The notes: a model not told the origin generated them from the letters alone. Positions 24,020 through 32,735 are shown, counted from the first letter of the stretch. The stretch: DNA of 33,640 nucleotides from Salinicola aestuarinus (GCF_003206645.1 NZ_PZJP01000004.1:178310-211949); one strand, 5' to 3'. Made by a program: numbers and translations.

Positions 24020-25210
24020 ATGCTGCGTCCATCCTCTTCTCTACTGCGGCGAGGCCATGGCCCGCTGTGGCGAAATCCCACGGTACGTGCGTTGATCGTT
24101 CAGTTCGTGCTCTTCGTGGCACTGGCGGTCTTCATCGGCTTTCTCGTCCACAACACGCTGGCCAACCTGGATGCCCGGGGCATCAAGACCGGTTTCGATT
24201 TCCTCGACCGACGTGCCGGTTTCTCCATCCCCCAGACGCTGATCGACTACACCAGCAACTCGAGCTATGGACGAACCTTTGTCATCGGGCTGCTGAATAC
24301 CCTGCTGGTGTCGGCGATGGGGATCGTGCTGGCAACCCTTCTCGGGTTTCTGATCGGGATCGCGCGGCTGTCGCCCAATTGGCTACTGGCGCGACTGGCG
24401 ACCGTCTACGTCGAGACCTTTCGCAATATCCCGCTGCTGGTTCAGATTCTGTTCTGGTACTACGCCGTGCTGCGGGCGCTACCGTCGCCGCGACAGAGTC
24501 TGTCGTTGTTCGACGCTTTCTTCTTCAACGTCCGTGGCGTGGTGATGCCGGATCCGCAGCCACTGCCGGGATTCACCGCCACGATGTGGGCGCTGCTGTT
24601 CGCGGTGATCGCAACCGTGGCATTCGCGGTCTGGGCCAAGCGGCGTCAGAGTCGCACCGGCCAGGCGCTGCCCGTCTACTGGATCGGCGCCGGCGTCATC
24701 GTCGGCGTACCGCTGGCAGCCTTTCTGCTCACGGGGGCGCCGCTGGAGTGGACGATTCCCGAGATGGCGGGCTTTAACTTCCGCGGCGGCGTGAACATCC
24801 TGCCGGAACTGGTCGCCCTGTGGCTGGCGCTATCGATCTATACGGCGTCCTTCATCGCCGAGATCGTCCGCTCGGGCATTCTCTCGGTTTCCCAGGGGCA
24901 GACCGAAGCCGCACGTTCACTGAGCCTGCCGGGGGCGATTACCCTGCGCAAGATCGTAATTCCTCAAGCGATGCGCGTGATTGTGCCGCAGATGACCAGC
25001 CAGTATCTGAACTTGATCAAAAACTCGTCACTGGCGACGGCGATTGGCTATCCCGACATCGTTGCTGTCTTCGCGGGTACCACGCTCAACCAGACCGGCC
25101 AGGCGATCGAGATCATCGCCATGACCATGGCGGTCTACCTGGTCATCAGTCTGACGGTGTCGTTTCTGATGAATCTCTACAACGCCCGCACGCTGATGAA
25201 GGAGCGATGA
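24020..25210 (+). CDS. aapQ: General L-amino acid ABC transporter permease AapQ
   Basis: This is an inner-membrane permease subunit, paired with AapM. It has an N-terminal helix (VLFVALAVFIGFLVHNTLA-like), a periplasmic loop with FDFLDRRAGFSIPQTLIDY, and TYGRTFVIGLLNTLLVSA-type entry into the transport core. A C-terminal EAA-type loop, QGQTEAARSLSLPGAITLRKI, contacts the ATPase. RNIPLLVQILFWYYAVLRALP is highly typical of AapQ/BztB. At 396 residues it is long because of the large insertion between helices found in this subfamily. The ATG at 24020 has only a weak ribosome site. A GTG 54 bases earlier lies inside the hairpin and is unlikely. The stop is followed one base later by the aapM start. 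Confidence 0.93.
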   Translation: MLRPSSSLLRRGHGPLWRNPTVRALIVQFVLFVALAVFIGFLVHNTLANLDARGIKTGFDFLDRRAGFSIPQTLIDYTSNSSYGRTFVIGLLNTLLVSAMGIVLATLLGFLIGIARLSPNWLLARLATVYVETFRNIPLLVQILFWYYAVLRALPSPRQSLSLFDAFFFNVRGVVMPDPQPLPGFTATMWALLFAVIATVAFAVWAKRRQSRTGQALPVYWIGAGVIVGVPLAAFLLTGAPLEWTIPEMAGFNFRGGVNILPELVALWLALSIYTASFIAEIVRSGILSVSQGQTEAARSLSLPGAITLRKIVIPQAMRVIVPQMTSQYLNLIKNSSLATAIGYPDIVAVFAGTTLNQTGQAIEIIAMTMAVYLVISLTVSFLMNLYNARTLMKER

Positions 25211-25211
25211 G

Positions 25212-26324
25212 ATGAACGATCAATCCGCTTATCGCACCGACATGATCGCTGCCCGCCAGGCGCCGGATCAGCGGCGTGGCGTGGTGGGATGGCTGCGCGC
25301 CAACCTCTTCAACGGGCCCGTCAACAGCGTTGTCTCGGTGGTCGTGATCGGCTTTCTGGCGTGGTGTCTCTGGCCGTTTCTGAAATGGACGCTGTTCGAT
25401 GCCGACTTTCTCGGTTCGACCCGTGCCGACTGCACCGGAGACGGCGCGTGCTGGGTCTTCATCTCGGCGCGTTTCGAATCCATCGTTTACGGCTTCTACC
25501 CCGAAGCGGCGCGCTGGCGAGTGGATATCGTCTTCGCGATGATGGCGATACTCGTGGCGTGGCTCGCCATCCCCCGGCTGCCCTACAAGCGCTGGGTGGG
25601 ACTGTTCGCGCTGGTAGGCTTTCCCGTCGTCGCCTGGATTCTGCTCAGCGGCGGTTATTTCGGGCTCGAGTCCGTCCCCACGCGTGCCTGGGGCGGGCTG
25701 ATGCTGACGCTTGTGATCGCGACCGTGGGCATCGTCGGTTCGCTGCCGCTCGGTGTGCTGCTGGCGCTGGGCCGGCGCTCCAAGATGCCGTTCGTCAAGG
25801 CGGTCAGCGTCATCTTCATCGAGTTCTGGCGCGGCGTACCGCTGATCACGGTGCTGTTCATGGCCTCGGTCATGCTGCCGCTGTTCGTTCCCGGCAACGT
25901 CGAGTTCGACAAGCTGCTGCGAGCGCTGATCGGTATCATGTTCTTCTGGAGCGCCTACATGGCCGAGGTGATCCGAGGCGGGCTACAGGCGATCGGCCGA
26001 GGCCAGAACGAGGCGGGCCAGGCGCTGGGGCTGGGGTACTGGCAGCGCACTGGGCTGATCATCCTGCCGCAGGCGCTGAAGCTCGTCATTCCGGGGATCG
26101 TCAACACCTTCATCGCGCTGTTCAAGGACACCTCGCTGGTGCTGATCATCGGCCTGTTCGACCTGCTCGCGATCATTCGGGCCGGGCTCACCGATGCCAA
26201 CTGGCTGGGCTTCTCCACCGAAGGCTACGTCTTCGCGGCGCTGATGTTCTGGGTCTTCTGTTTTGCCATGTCGCGCTACAGCCAGTACATCGAGCGTCGC
26301 CTCAACACGAGTTACCGGACATGA
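25212..26324 (+). CDS. aapM: General L-amino acid ABC transporter permease AapM
   Basis: This is the second permease subunit, forming a heterodimer with AapQ. The N-terminus is polar, then a helix ([20 protein letters not shown]) is followed by the family-specific segment with [20 protein letters not shown] and [15 protein letters not shown] residues. The transport core starts near [24 protein letters not shown], and [20 protein letters not shown] is typical of AapM/BztC. The ATPase-contact loop is [18 protein letters not shown]. The C-terminus ends [13 protein letters not shown]. Length is 370 residues. The ATG lies one base after the aapQ stop, and GGAG is inside the aapQ end. Complete and unremarkable. 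Confidence 0.93.
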   Translation: MNDQSAYRTDMIAARQAPDQRRGVVGWLRANLFNGPVNSVVSVVVIGFLAWCLWPFLKWTLFDADFLGSTRADCTGDGACWVFISARFESIVYGFYPEAARWRVDIVFAMMAILVAWLAIPRLPYKRWVGLFALVGFPVVAWILLSGGYFGLESVPTRAWGGLMLTLVIATVGIVGSLPLGVLLALGRRSKMPFVKAVSVIFIEFWRGVPLITVLFMASVMLPLFVPGNVEFDKLLRALIGIMFFWSAYMAEVIRGGLQAIGRGQNEAGQALGLGYWQRTGLIILPQALKLVIPGIVNTFIALFKDTSLVLIIGLFDLLAIIRAGLTDANWLGFSTEGYVFAALMFWVFCFAMSRYSQYIERRLNTSYRT

Positions 26325-26379
26325 TGCGGACAGCAACGCCGACTGGCCTTCAACAACAATGGATTGGGGAAAACGAGTG

Positions 26380-27159
26380 ATGAACGAAGCCACTGCGTCC
26401 GATACCCGCACCGGCGATGACGCCAAGCCGATGATCGAGATCGAGCAGCTCAACAAGTGGTACGGCGACTTCCACGTCCTGCGTGATATCGACCTCACCG
26501 TCGCCAAGGGCGAACGCATCGTCATCTGCGGGCCTTCCGGGTCGGGCAAGTCGACGTTGATTCGCTGCATGAACCATCTGGAGGCTCACCAGCAGGGGGC
26601 GATCACCGTCAACGGCATCGAGATGACCCGCGACATCAAGCGGATCGAGCAGATCCGTCGTAACGTCGGCATGGTGTTTCAGCACTTCAATCTGTTTCCG
26701 CACCTCACGGTGCTGGAGAACTGCTGTCTGTCTCAGATATGGGTGCAGAAGAAGCCTCGGGCGGAAGCGGAGAAGACCGCATTCGAGTATCTCGAGCGCG
26801 TGCAGATCGCCGATCAGGCGCGCAAGTATCCGGGGCAGCTCTCCGGCGGCCAGCAGCAGCGCGTGGCGATCGCCCGGGCGCTCTGCATGCGCCCCGAGGT
26901 GATGCTGTTCGACGAACCGACGTCGGCGCTCGACCCGGAGATGATCAAGGAAGTGCTCGACGTCATGATCGAGCTTGCTCAGGAAGGCATGACGATGCTC
27001 TGCGTGACCCACGAGATGGGTTTTGCCAAGACTGTGGCGGACCGCGTCATCTTCATGGACCAGGGCCAGATTATCGAGCAGGCGCCGCCGGCCGAGTTCT
27101 TCAACAACCCACGCTCGGACCGGACCAAGCTCTTCCTGAGTCAGATTCTGGGGCACTGA
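26380..27159 (+). CDS. aapP: General L-amino acid ABC transporter ATP-binding protein
   Basis: This is the ATPase that powers the AapQM permease. Residues 17-30 begin the fold ([17 protein letters not shown]). Walker A is [11 protein letters not shown] (~52), the Q-loop is [15 protein letters not shown], the signature is [16 protein letters not shown] (~153), Walker B is [15 protein letters not shown] (~175), and the H-loop is [20 protein letters not shown]. The C-terminal ending ([11 protein letters not shown]) is typical of AapP/GlnQ-type proteins. The ATG at 26380 gives 259 residues, normal for the family. An ATG seven codons earlier (26359) is possible. The start lies 55 bases after aapM, the only gap in the QMP set. 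Confidence 0.96.
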   Translation: MNEATASDTRTGDDAKPMIEIEQLNKWYGDFHVLRDIDLTVAKGERIVICGPSGSGKSTLIRCMNHLEAHQQGAITVNGIEMTRDIKRIEQIRRNVGMVFQHFNLFPHLTVLENCCLSQIWVQKKPRAEAEKTAFEYLERVQIADQARKYPGQLSGGQQQRVAIARALCMRPEVMLFDEPTSALDPEMIKEVLDVMIELAQEGMTMLCVTHEMGFAKTVADRVIFMDQGQIIEQAPPAEFFNNPRSDRTKLFLSQILGH

Positions 27160-27227
27160 TTCGCTGGTCTGGCGGCGATCGCCTTGAGCAACGGCCCTCT
27201 GTCGACCACGCTTGGGTGGCAGTCCGC

Positions 27228-27247
27228 GCCGAGACAGACGTCTCGGC
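27228..27247 (+). repeat. Perfect inverted repeat before the host-attachment gene
   Basis: GCCGAGAC (27228-27235) and GTCTCGGC (27240-27247) pair perfectly around AGAC. The element lies between aapP and the next ribosome-binding site. It could be a weak aap operon terminator without U-tract, an operator, or a leader hairpin. Confidence 0.6.
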
Positions 27248-27276
27248 ACGATCGATCCAAGGAGAGGAGACAGATC

Positions 27277-27699
27277 ATGGAAAAAACCTACGTTGTTGCT
27301 GCCGATGCCGCTCGGGCACGTATCTTCGTACGCGAAGCGAATGCGCTGCGCGAAATCGAGGCGCTCACGCACTCGGAATCTCGCCTGCACACCGGTGACC
27401 TGCGTACCGGCGGCAAGGGTGAAGCGACCTCCGGCGCCAGTCAGCGCCAGACCGGTGACGATAGCGCCACCTCGGACAAGCACGAGTCTTTCTTTGCCAA
27501 GGAGGTGGCCGAGTACCTGCGTGATGCCCGCACCAAGCACAACGTCGAGGCGTTCATCCTGATCGCCGCGCCGCAGTTTCTCGGCGAACTGCGCGATAAG
27601 CTGGACAAACCGACGCAGGCGCTGGTGACCAAGACGCTCGACAAGGATGTGTCGAAGGCAAGCGAAGACGAAATCGCCAAAAAGCTTGGCTGGTCCTGA
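27277..27699 (+). CDS. Host attachment family protein
   Basis: This is a member of the bacterial host-attachment protein family, which is distantly related to archaeal release-factor-like (baeRF) domains. Its biochemical role is unknown; the name comes from an attachment phenotype in plant-associated bacteria. The 140-residue protein opens TYVVAADAARARIFVREA, a strand-turn-strand typical of the family. An EIEALTHSESRLHTGDLRTG segment follows, then a polar low-complexity middle (about residues 50-70). FFAKEVAEYLRDARTKHNVEAFILIAAPQFLGELRD is quoted here in parts: FFAKEVAEYLRDA and AFILIAAPQFLGELR. A strong AAGGAGAGGAG lies shortly before the ATG at 27277. No signal peptide is visible, so it is cytoplasmic. 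It is in the same orientation as the aap genes but 117 bases away, and probably has its own transcript. Confidence 0.85.
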   Translation: MEKTYVVAADAARARIFVREANALREIEALTHSESRLHTGDLRTGGKGEATSGASQRQTGDDSATSDKHESFFAKEVAEYLRDARTKHNVEAFILIAAPQFLGELRDKLDKPTQALVTKTLDKDVSKASEDEIAKKLGWS

Positions 27700-27734
27700 A
27701 CCGCTTTCCGGCCTCGACCAAGCACTCGGGTAAC

Positions 27735-27762
27735 TAAAGTCTAGCGGCGGGCTGGCCGTTAA
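27735..27762 (+). promoter_or_regulatory. Sigma-28 (FliA)-type promoter of chemoreceptor 1
   Basis: TAAAGTCT (27735-27742), 12 bases, GCCGTTAA (27755-27762) closely matches the flagellar sigma consensus TAAAGTTT/GCCGATAA. The spacer is one base longer than the enterobacterial optimum, but the same spacing recurs at receptor 2. The element lies 34 bases before the start codon. Confidence 0.75.
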
Positions 27763-27785
27763 ACGGGGTTCGATTCCCCGACGGC
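27755..27785 (+). repeat. Two-tier inverted repeat at the receptor 1 promoter
   Basis: GCCGT (27755-27759) pairs with ACGGC (27781-27785). Inside it CGGGG (27764-27768) pairs with CCCCG (27776-27780) around TTCGATT. The outer left arm is the sigma-28 -10 box. An equivalent two-tier element occurs at receptor 2. Confidence 0.65.
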
Positions 27786-27795
27786 GAGTTCCCGC

Positions 27796-29619
27796 ATGCT
27801 TGACTCCTTCAAGACCCGAATCATGGCGATCTGCGTCGCCATGATCCTTGCTGCCCTGATGGCGACCGGTGGCTTCAACTATTGGTCGATCAGTCGTCAG
27901 CAGGTCGAAGCCAATAACGAACTGGTCGAATCGGTCGCCAAGGGCCATGTGACCGCCATTCAGGACTGGGCGGCGGCCAAGCGAGATTTGATCGAAGCGG
28001 TCGAGCCTGCCGTCGGCGGCGACCGACTGGTTGCGGCCCTGCGCCAGACGGCGCGAGCCGGCAATTTCAGCCAGGTGTACGTTGGCACCGCCGATCGTCG
28101 CATGATCACCAACGACGATTGGGTCCCGCCGGAAGACTATGATCCCACCGTGCGCCCCTGGTATCGCACACCGGCAGACGCCGGTGAAACCACGGTCAGT
28201 GCGCCCTACATGGACATGGTGACCGAATCGCTGGTGGTCTCCTTCTCCACGCCGATCGTCGATAATGGTCAAACCGTTGCCGTGGCCGGCGGCGATGTCC
28301 CCCTCGATGACGTGACAGCCAACGTCCTGTCGGTCCAGCCGACGCCCCACAGCTTTGCCTTCCTGATCGACGCCGACGGCAAGATCGTCGCCGACCGCGA
28401 CCCCGGACTGGCCCTGGAGCCGACCACGAGTCTCGACCCCAGCCTGGATGCGCAGTGGCTGCAGAATGTCATGGATGGCGATCGTCTGATCAAGGCGACG
28501 ATTCGCGGCCGCGACGTGCTGCTCCAGGGTGTCGAGATTCCCGGCATTGACTGGCGGCTAGTGATCGCCCTCGATAGCGCCGAAGTCAACGAGGGCGCCA
28601 GCAGTCTGCTGAAAGCGACGCTGGTGGCGCTGGTGTTGGCTGGCGCGATCTCCGCCGTGCTGCTGTGGCTGCTTGTGTCGCCCGGCTTCCGTCGGCTCGA
28701 CAGGGCTCGCACGGCGATGCAGGATATCGCTTCGGGCGATGGCGATCTGACCCAGCGACTGGCGGTCGAAGGGCGGGACGAGATCGCCCAGATTGGTGAG
28801 GCTTTCAATGCGTTTGTCGCGACGATCAGTGATGTCCTGCTGGAAGCGCGGCGGACCAGCGACGGCGTCAAACAGGCGTCCGACGAAATCGCCAAGGCGA
28901 GTCAGACCCTGTCGCGCCAGACCGAGACGTCGGCGAGCAGCCTGCAGGAGACTTCCAGCGCCATGGAACAGATCTCCGGCACGGCGGGTAACACGGCGGA
29001 GTCTGCGAGTCAGACCGACGCGCTCGCTCGGGAAGCGGTCAAGAAGGCCGAGCATGGCGGCACGGTGATGACGCAGGCGCTCTCCTCCGTCGAGTCGCTC
29101 AACGATCGGACCGAGCAGATCTCGGGGATCGTGCAGATGATCGATGACATCGCCTTCCAGACCAATCTGCTGGCGCTTAACGCCTCGGTCGAGGCGGCCC
29201 GCGCTGGTGAAGAGGGTCGCGGATTTGCGGTCGTCGCCAGCGAAGTGCGCTCGCTGGCCGGTCGCGCGTCCAGCGCCGCGTCCGACATCAAGTCGCTGAT
29301 CGACGGCTCCATCTCGCAGACGCGAGAGGGCGCAGAGATGATGCGCACCGCGGGGGGCAGCATGCAGGAGATCGTCGAGGCGATCTCTCAGGTCTCCTCG
29401 ACGCTGGGCGAGATCAGCGTTGCCGCGGCCGAGCAGAGCCAGGGTGTGGAGCAGGTCAATCAGGCGGTGAGCGAGCTCGACCGCGCCACACAGCAAAGCG
29501 CGGCGATGGTCGAGCAGTCGACGGTCTCGTCCGAGCATCTGCGCGATCAGGCGTTCCATCTGGCGGATCTGGTTGGTCGCTTCAAGCTCGTCGAGAGCGA
29601 CAACCCGCGCCTGGTGTAA
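27796..29619 (+). CDS. Methyl-accepting chemotaxis protein 1 (dCache, amino-acid type)
   Basis: This is a 607-residue transmembrane chemoreceptor. Helix one spans residues ~9-30. The periplasmic dCache_1 sensor (31 to ~270) is followed by a second helix ([19 protein letters not shown]), HAMP (~297-350) and the signalling hairpin, whose tip reads [20 protein letters not shown] near residue 450. The residue set known for amino-acid-binding dCache receptors is complete with PctA-like spacing: Tyr115, Arg120, Trp122, Tyr123 (YDPTVRPWY), Tyr138, Asp140 and Asp167 (AGGD). It is therefore predicted to bind free amino acids. No CheR/CheB-tethering pentapeptide is seen at the C-terminus. The start is the ATG at 27796, with only weak GGCGAG ahead. 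It is the first of two tandem paralogues and lies downstream of the aap importer genes. Confidence 0.95.
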   Translation: MLDSFKTRIMAICVAMILAALMATGGFNYWSISRQQVEANNELVESVAKGHVTAIQDWAAAKRDLIEAVEPAVGGDRLVAALRQTARAGNFSQVYVGTADRRMITNDDWVPPEDYDPTVRPWYRTPADAGETTVSAPYMDMVTESLVVSFSTPIVDNGQTVAVAGGDVPLDDVTANVLSVQPTPHSFAFLIDADGKIVADRDPGLALEPTTSLDPSLDAQWLQNVMDGDRLIKATIRGRDVLLQGVEIPGIDWRLVIALDSAEVNEGASSLLKATLVALVLAGAISAVLLWLLVSPGFRRLDRARTAMQDIASGDGDLTQRLAVEGRDEIAQIGEAFNAFVATISDVLLEARRTSDGVKQASDEIAKASQTLSRQTETSASSLQETSSAMEQISGTAGNTAESASQTDALAREAVKKAEHGGTVMTQALSSVESLNDRTEQISGIVQMIDDIAFQTNLLALNASVEAARAGEEGRGFAVVASEVRSLAGRASSAASDIKSLIDGSISQTREGAEMMRTAGGSMQEIVEAISQVSSTLGEISVAAAEQSQGVEQVNQAVSELDRATQQSAAMVEQSTVSSEHLRDQAFHLADLVGRFKLVESDNPRLV

Positions 29620-29624
29620 CGCGC

Positions 29625-29650
29625 CTGCCGATGGTCACGATCGTCGGCAG
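29625..29650 (+). terminator. Hairpin behind chemoreceptor 1
   Basis: CTGCCGA (29625-29631) pairs with TCGGCAG (29644-29650) around 12 bases, just past the stop codon. No U-tract follows. A related hairpin at the same place behind receptor 2 shows it belongs to the duplicated unit. Confidence 0.45.
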
Positions 29651-29827
29651 TGACCCTCGGTGTGGGGTATGGCGCCGGTCATCACTCGACATGGCTGCCG
29701 CGCATCGCCAGGGTCAGTGGGCGGGTTGATGATGCGCCCGTTCCAGGCCAGGCAGATCGCGACCCCCGGTGGGCTTGGCTGGCTTGCCCCGCATTGAGCA
29801 TCTGAGAGTTAAAAAATTAAGTAAACT

Positions 29828-29855
29828 TAAAGTCTGGGTGCTCGCTCGCCGTTAA
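29828..29855 (+). promoter_or_regulatory. Sigma-28 (FliA)-type promoter of chemoreceptor 2
   Basis: TAAAGTCT (29828-29835), 12 bases, GCCGTTAA (29848-29855) repeats both boxes and the spacing seen at receptor 1. The spacer sequence is different. It is 34 bases before the start codon, as at receptor 1. An AT-rich tract (29808-29831) precedes it. Confidence 0.8.
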
Positions 29856-29882
29856 AGGGATTTCAATTTTCCCGACGGCGAG
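29845..29882 (+). repeat. Two-tier inverted repeat at the receptor 2 promoter
   Basis: CTCGCCGT (29845-29852) pairs perfectly with ACGGCGAG (29875-29882). Inside, GGGA (29857-29860) pairs with TCCC (29870-29873). The layout (outer stem, TAAA bulge, inner stem, single G) is the same as at receptor 1, although the inner sequence differs. Confidence 0.7.
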
Positions 29883-29889
29883 CGCACGC

Positions 29890-31713
29890 ATGCTTCACTC
29901 CTTCAAAACCCGAATCATGGCGATCTGCGTTGCCATGATTCTGGCTGCCCTGATGGCAACCGGCGGCTTCAACTACTGGTCGATCAGTCGCCAGCAGACC
30001 GAAGCCAACAACGAAATGATTCAGTCGGTCGCCAAGGGTCACGTGACGGCGATCCGGGACTGGGCCGCATCCAAGCGGACGTTGGTGGAAGCGGTGAAGC
30101 CCGCCTTCGGCAGTGATCATTTGGTCGATTCGCTTCGCCAGACTGGCCGCGCCGGCGACTTCGGTCAGGTCTACGTGGCGACAGCCGACCGCGATCTGAT
30201 CACCAATGACGACTGGGTCCCACCTGCGGGTTACGACCCGACATCTCGGCCCTGGTACGGAGCGGCGGCGGATGCCGGCGAGACCGTGCTGAGCGCTCCC
30301 TATCTGGACATGGTCACCGGCCAGCTGGTGGTCACCTTCTCCACGCCGATCGTCGATAACGGACGCACCGTTGCCGTCGCTGGTGCTGACCTTCCCCTCG
30401 ATGATGTCATCGCCAACGTGCTCTCGGTTCGGCCGACACCCCACAGTTTTGCGTTTCTGATCGATGCCGACGGCGACATCGTCGCTTATCGCGACCCCGC
30501 GCTGGCCCTGGAGCCGACCACGAGTCTCGATCCGAACCTCGATGCGCCGTTTCGTCAGCGCATGATGACCGAGGATCGTCTGATCGGGGCGTCGGTCGAT
30601 GGCCGCGACGTGCTGCTGCGGGGCGTCGAGATTCCCGGTATGGACTGGCGGCTGGTCATCGCCCTCGATCGTGCCGAGGCCGATGCGGGGGCCAACAGCC
30701 TGCTCAAGGCGACGCTGGTGGCCCTGGTGCTGGCCGGTGCGATCTCCGCGCTGCTGCTGTGGCTGCTTGTGTCGCCCGGCTTCCGTCGGCTCGACAGGGC
30801 TCGCACGGCGATGCAGGACATCGCCTCGGGCGGCGGCGACCTGACCCAGCGGCTGGCGGTGGAGGGGCGAGACGAGATCGCCCAGATCGGTGGTGCCTTT
30901 AATGCCTTTGTCGCCACGATCAGTGACGTTCTGCTGGAAGCGCGGCGCACCAGCGATAGCGTCAAACAGGCCTCTGACGAGATCGCCAAGGCGAGCCAGA
31001 CGCTGGCGCATCAGACCGAGACCTCGGCGAGCAGCCTGCAGGAGACCTCCAGCGCCATGGAGCAGATCTCCGGCACGGCGGGCAACACGGCGGAGTCTGC
31101 GAGTCAGACCGACGCCCTCGCCCGGGATGCGGTGCAGAAAGCCGAGCACGGTGGCACGGTGATGACGCAGGCGCTCTCCTCGGTCGAGTCGCTCAATGAC
31201 CGGACTGAGCAGATCTCGGGAATCGTGCAGATGATTGACGACATCGCCTTCCAGACCAACCTGCTGGCGCTCAACGCCTCGGTTGAGGCGGCTCGCGCCG
31301 GTGAAGAGGGTCGCGGGTTCGCGGTCGTTGCCAGCGAAGTGCGCTCGCTGGCCGGTCGCGCGTCCAGCGCCGCGGCCGACATCAAGTCGCTGATCGACGG
31401 CTCCATCTCCCAGACCCGAGAGGGCGCAGAGATGATGCGCACGGCGGGGGGCAGCATGCAGGAGATCGTCGAGGCGATCTCGCAGGTCTCGTCGACGCTC
31501 GGCGAGATCAGCGTTGCCGCGTCGGAACAGAGCCAGGGCGTGGAGCAGGTCAATCAGGCGGTGAGCGAGCTCGACCGCGCCACACAGCAGAGCGCGGCGA
31601 TGGTCGAGCAGTCGACGGTCTCGTCCGAGCATCTGCGCGATCAGGCGTTCCATCTGGCGGATGTTGTCGGTCGCTTCAAGCTCGTCGAGAGCGACAGCCC
31701 GCGCCTGGGGTAA
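29890..31713 (+). CDS. Methyl-accepting chemotaxis protein 2 (dCache, amino-acid type)
   Basis: This is the second 607-residue receptor, colinear with its upstream paralogue without gaps; start and stop are both displaced by exactly 2,094 bases. Domain order is the same: helix 1, dCache_1 sensor, helix 2, HAMP, signalling hairpin. The sensor again has the amino-acid set Tyr115, Arg120, Trp122, Tyr123 (YDPTSRPWY), Tyr138, Asp140 and Asp167 (AGAD). Elsewhere it has diverged (for example GQLVVTFS against ESLVVSFS, and GAAADAG against RTPADAG), so the ligand range probably differs. The cytoplasmic half is almost identical to receptor 1, even at silent positions. The start is ATG with a weak ribosome site inside the 3' arm of the inverted repeat. 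It converges on finR. Confidence 0.95.
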   Translation: MLHSFKTRIMAICVAMILAALMATGGFNYWSISRQQTEANNEMIQSVAKGHVTAIRDWAASKRTLVEAVKPAFGSDHLVDSLRQTGRAGDFGQVYVATADRDLITNDDWVPPAGYDPTSRPWYGAAADAGETVLSAPYLDMVTGQLVVTFSTPIVDNGRTVAVAGADLPLDDVIANVLSVRPTPHSFAFLIDADGDIVAYRDPALALEPTTSLDPNLDAPFRQRMMTEDRLIGASVDGRDVLLRGVEIPGMDWRLVIALDRAEADAGANSLLKATLVALVLAGAISALLLWLLVSPGFRRLDRARTAMQDIASGGGDLTQRLAVEGRDEIAQIGGAFNAFVATISDVLLEARRTSDSVKQASDEIAKASQTLAHQTETSASSLQETSSAMEQISGTAGNTAESASQTDALARDAVQKAEHGGTVMTQALSSVESLNDRTEQISGIVQMIDDIAFQTNLLALNASVEAARAGEEGRGFAVVASEVRSLAGRASSAAADIKSLIDGSISQTREGAEMMRTAGGSMQEIVEAISQVSSTLGEISVAASEQSQGVEQVNQAVSELDRATQQSAAMVEQSTVSSEHLRDQAFHLADVVGRFKLVESDSPRLG

Positions 31714-31720
31714 CGCGCCG

Positions 31721-31744
31721 GCCGACGGTCAGGGGATCGTCGGC
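31721..31744. terminator. Hairpin between convergent receptor 2 and finR
   Basis: GCCGAC (31721-31726) pairs with GTCGGC (31739-31744) around 12 bases. The loop holds the finR stop codon (31729-31731 on the minus strand). It resembles the hairpin behind receptor 1 and may serve both converging genes, though U-tracts are absent. Confidence 0.45.
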
Positions 31745-32655
31745 AAGTGGATTTCGTCGGTTCGCTGGATGGCAGCGGTCATCTCCCGGCAGAGCCGCAG
31801 GAACTCGCGCATCGCCGTGGTCAGGTATTTCTGGCGGTGCCAGATGAAGTTGAATCGCCGCGTCAGGTCGAGCTCTGGCGTGGCGATGGCGACCAGGCTG
31901 CCGCGGCGGACGGCGTCGCGCAGCGCCAGCTTCGAGATACAGCCGATTCCCAGCCCCGACTCCACCGCGCGCTTGATACCTTCCGTGTGCTCGAGCTCCA
32001 ACAGAATGTTGAACCGCCCGCGGCGATGGCGCATCGCATGTTCCAGCGTCCGCCGGGTGCCCGAACCTTCCTCCCGCATGATCCAAGCCTCACGCAGCAG
32101 GCGCTCAGCGTCCGCGCTCCCTTCACGCGCCAGTGGATGGCGCGGTGAGCAGAACACGCTGAGGTCATCCTCGATCCAAGGCTGCACGACGATGGCGTCA
32201 TGCTGACAGTCGCCCTCGATCAATCCGAGATCGAGCTCGTGCAGCGCCACTCGTTCGACGATGGAGGCGGTGTTGCCCACCTGCAGTCGCACCCGGCTCT
32301 CGGGATGACGCTGCATGAAATCCCCGATCAGCAGTGTGGCCAGATAGTTGCCGATGGTGAGCGTGGCCCCTACGTCGAGCGACCCGATCCCCTGTTGCCC
32401 CTTGAGCAGCTCTTCGATCTCTTCGCCGCGATCGAGAAGGGCGACCGCCTTGGGCAGCAGCTGAAAGCCAAGCGCGTTGAGCTTGAGCCGCTTGCCGAGG
32501 CGATCGAGTAGCTGGCAGTCGAACTGTCGCTCCAGCTCGGCGAGGGCGGCACTGGTGGCGGACTGGGACATGGCGAGTGATCTGGCGGCCTGGGACACGC
32601 TCTGATGTTGAGCGATGGCGACAAAGACCTCGAGCTGGCGAAAGGTGTAGCGCAT
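31729..32655 (-). CDS. finR: LysR-type regulator FinR
   Basis: This LysR-family activator is divergent from fpr. In Pseudomonas the same gene pair exists, with FinR needed for induction of fpr under redox stress. The N-terminal helix-turn-helix reads MRYTFRQLEVFVAIAQHQSVSQAARSLAMSQSATSAALAELERQF, quoted here only as YTFRQLEVFVAIAQHQSVS and MSQSATSAALAELERQF. The co-inducer domain has LDVGATLTIGNYLATLLIGD, ELDLGLIEGDC, REEGSGTRRTLEHAM and SGLGIGCISKLALRDA, very like FinR proteins. Length is 308 residues. The ATG at 32655 has only a weak ribosome site. The predicted binding site lies 13-29 bases upstream of its own start, which would allow autorepression. Confidence 0.88.
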   Translation of the reverse strand: MRYTFRQLEVFVAIAQHQSVSQAARSLAMSQSATSAALAELERQFDCQLLDRLGKRLKLNALGFQLLPKAVALLDRGEEIEELLKGQQGIGSLDVGATLTIGNYLATLLIGDFMQRHPESRVRLQVGNTASIVERVALHELDLGLIEGDCQHDAIVVQPWIEDDLSVFCSPRHPLAREGSADAERLLREAWIMREEGSGTRRTLEHAMRHRRGRFNILLELEHTEGIKRAVESGLGIGCISKLALRDAVRRGSLVAIATPELDLTRRFNFIWHRQKYLTTAMREFLRLCREMTAAIQRTDEIHLPTIP

Positions 32656-32667
32656 GGCGACGACTCA

Positions 32668-32684
32668 TATCGATGGAATCGATA
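32668..32684. promoter_or_regulatory. LysR-type binding site between finR and fpr
   Basis: TATCGAT (32668-32674) and ATCGATA (32678-32684) are perfect inverted 7-base arms around GGA, containing a T-N11-A core. The centre lies about 66 bases upstream of the predicted fpr transcription start, the standard place for a LysR recognition site. Confidence 0.7.
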
Positions 32685-32705
32685 AAGCTTATTCAAACAA
32701 TCCAC

Positions 32706-32735
32706 TTAACGGAACGGTCGGAGGCTTCATATAAT
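32706..32735 (+). promoter_or_regulatory. fpr promoter
   Basis: A perfect -10 TATAAT (32730-32735) follows an 18-base spacer from a poor -35 TTAACG (32706-32711). A strong -10 with weak -35 fits an activator-dependent promoter. Transcription would begin near 32742. Confidence 0.65.

Noticed and set aside
27755..27792. Possible tRNA gene or tRNA fragment (att remnant) before receptor 1
   Set aside because: Only a T-arm-like stem-loop is present. There is no D-arm, anticodon arm, matching acceptor 5' strand or CCA, and receptor 2 has a structural equivalent without the T-loop.
26350..28350. A 666-codon open frame on the minus strand across aapP, the host-attachment gene and receptor 1
   Set aside because: It lies antisense to three well-supported genes, has no recognisable domain and crosses their boundaries. 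Long antisense frames are expected in GC-rich DNA with strong third-position bias.
29863..31653. A 596-codon open frame antisense to receptor 2, echoed antisense to receptor 1
   Set aside because: Its similarity between the two copies follows from the duplicated sense gene. The peptide is Arg/His/Leu-rich with no domain.
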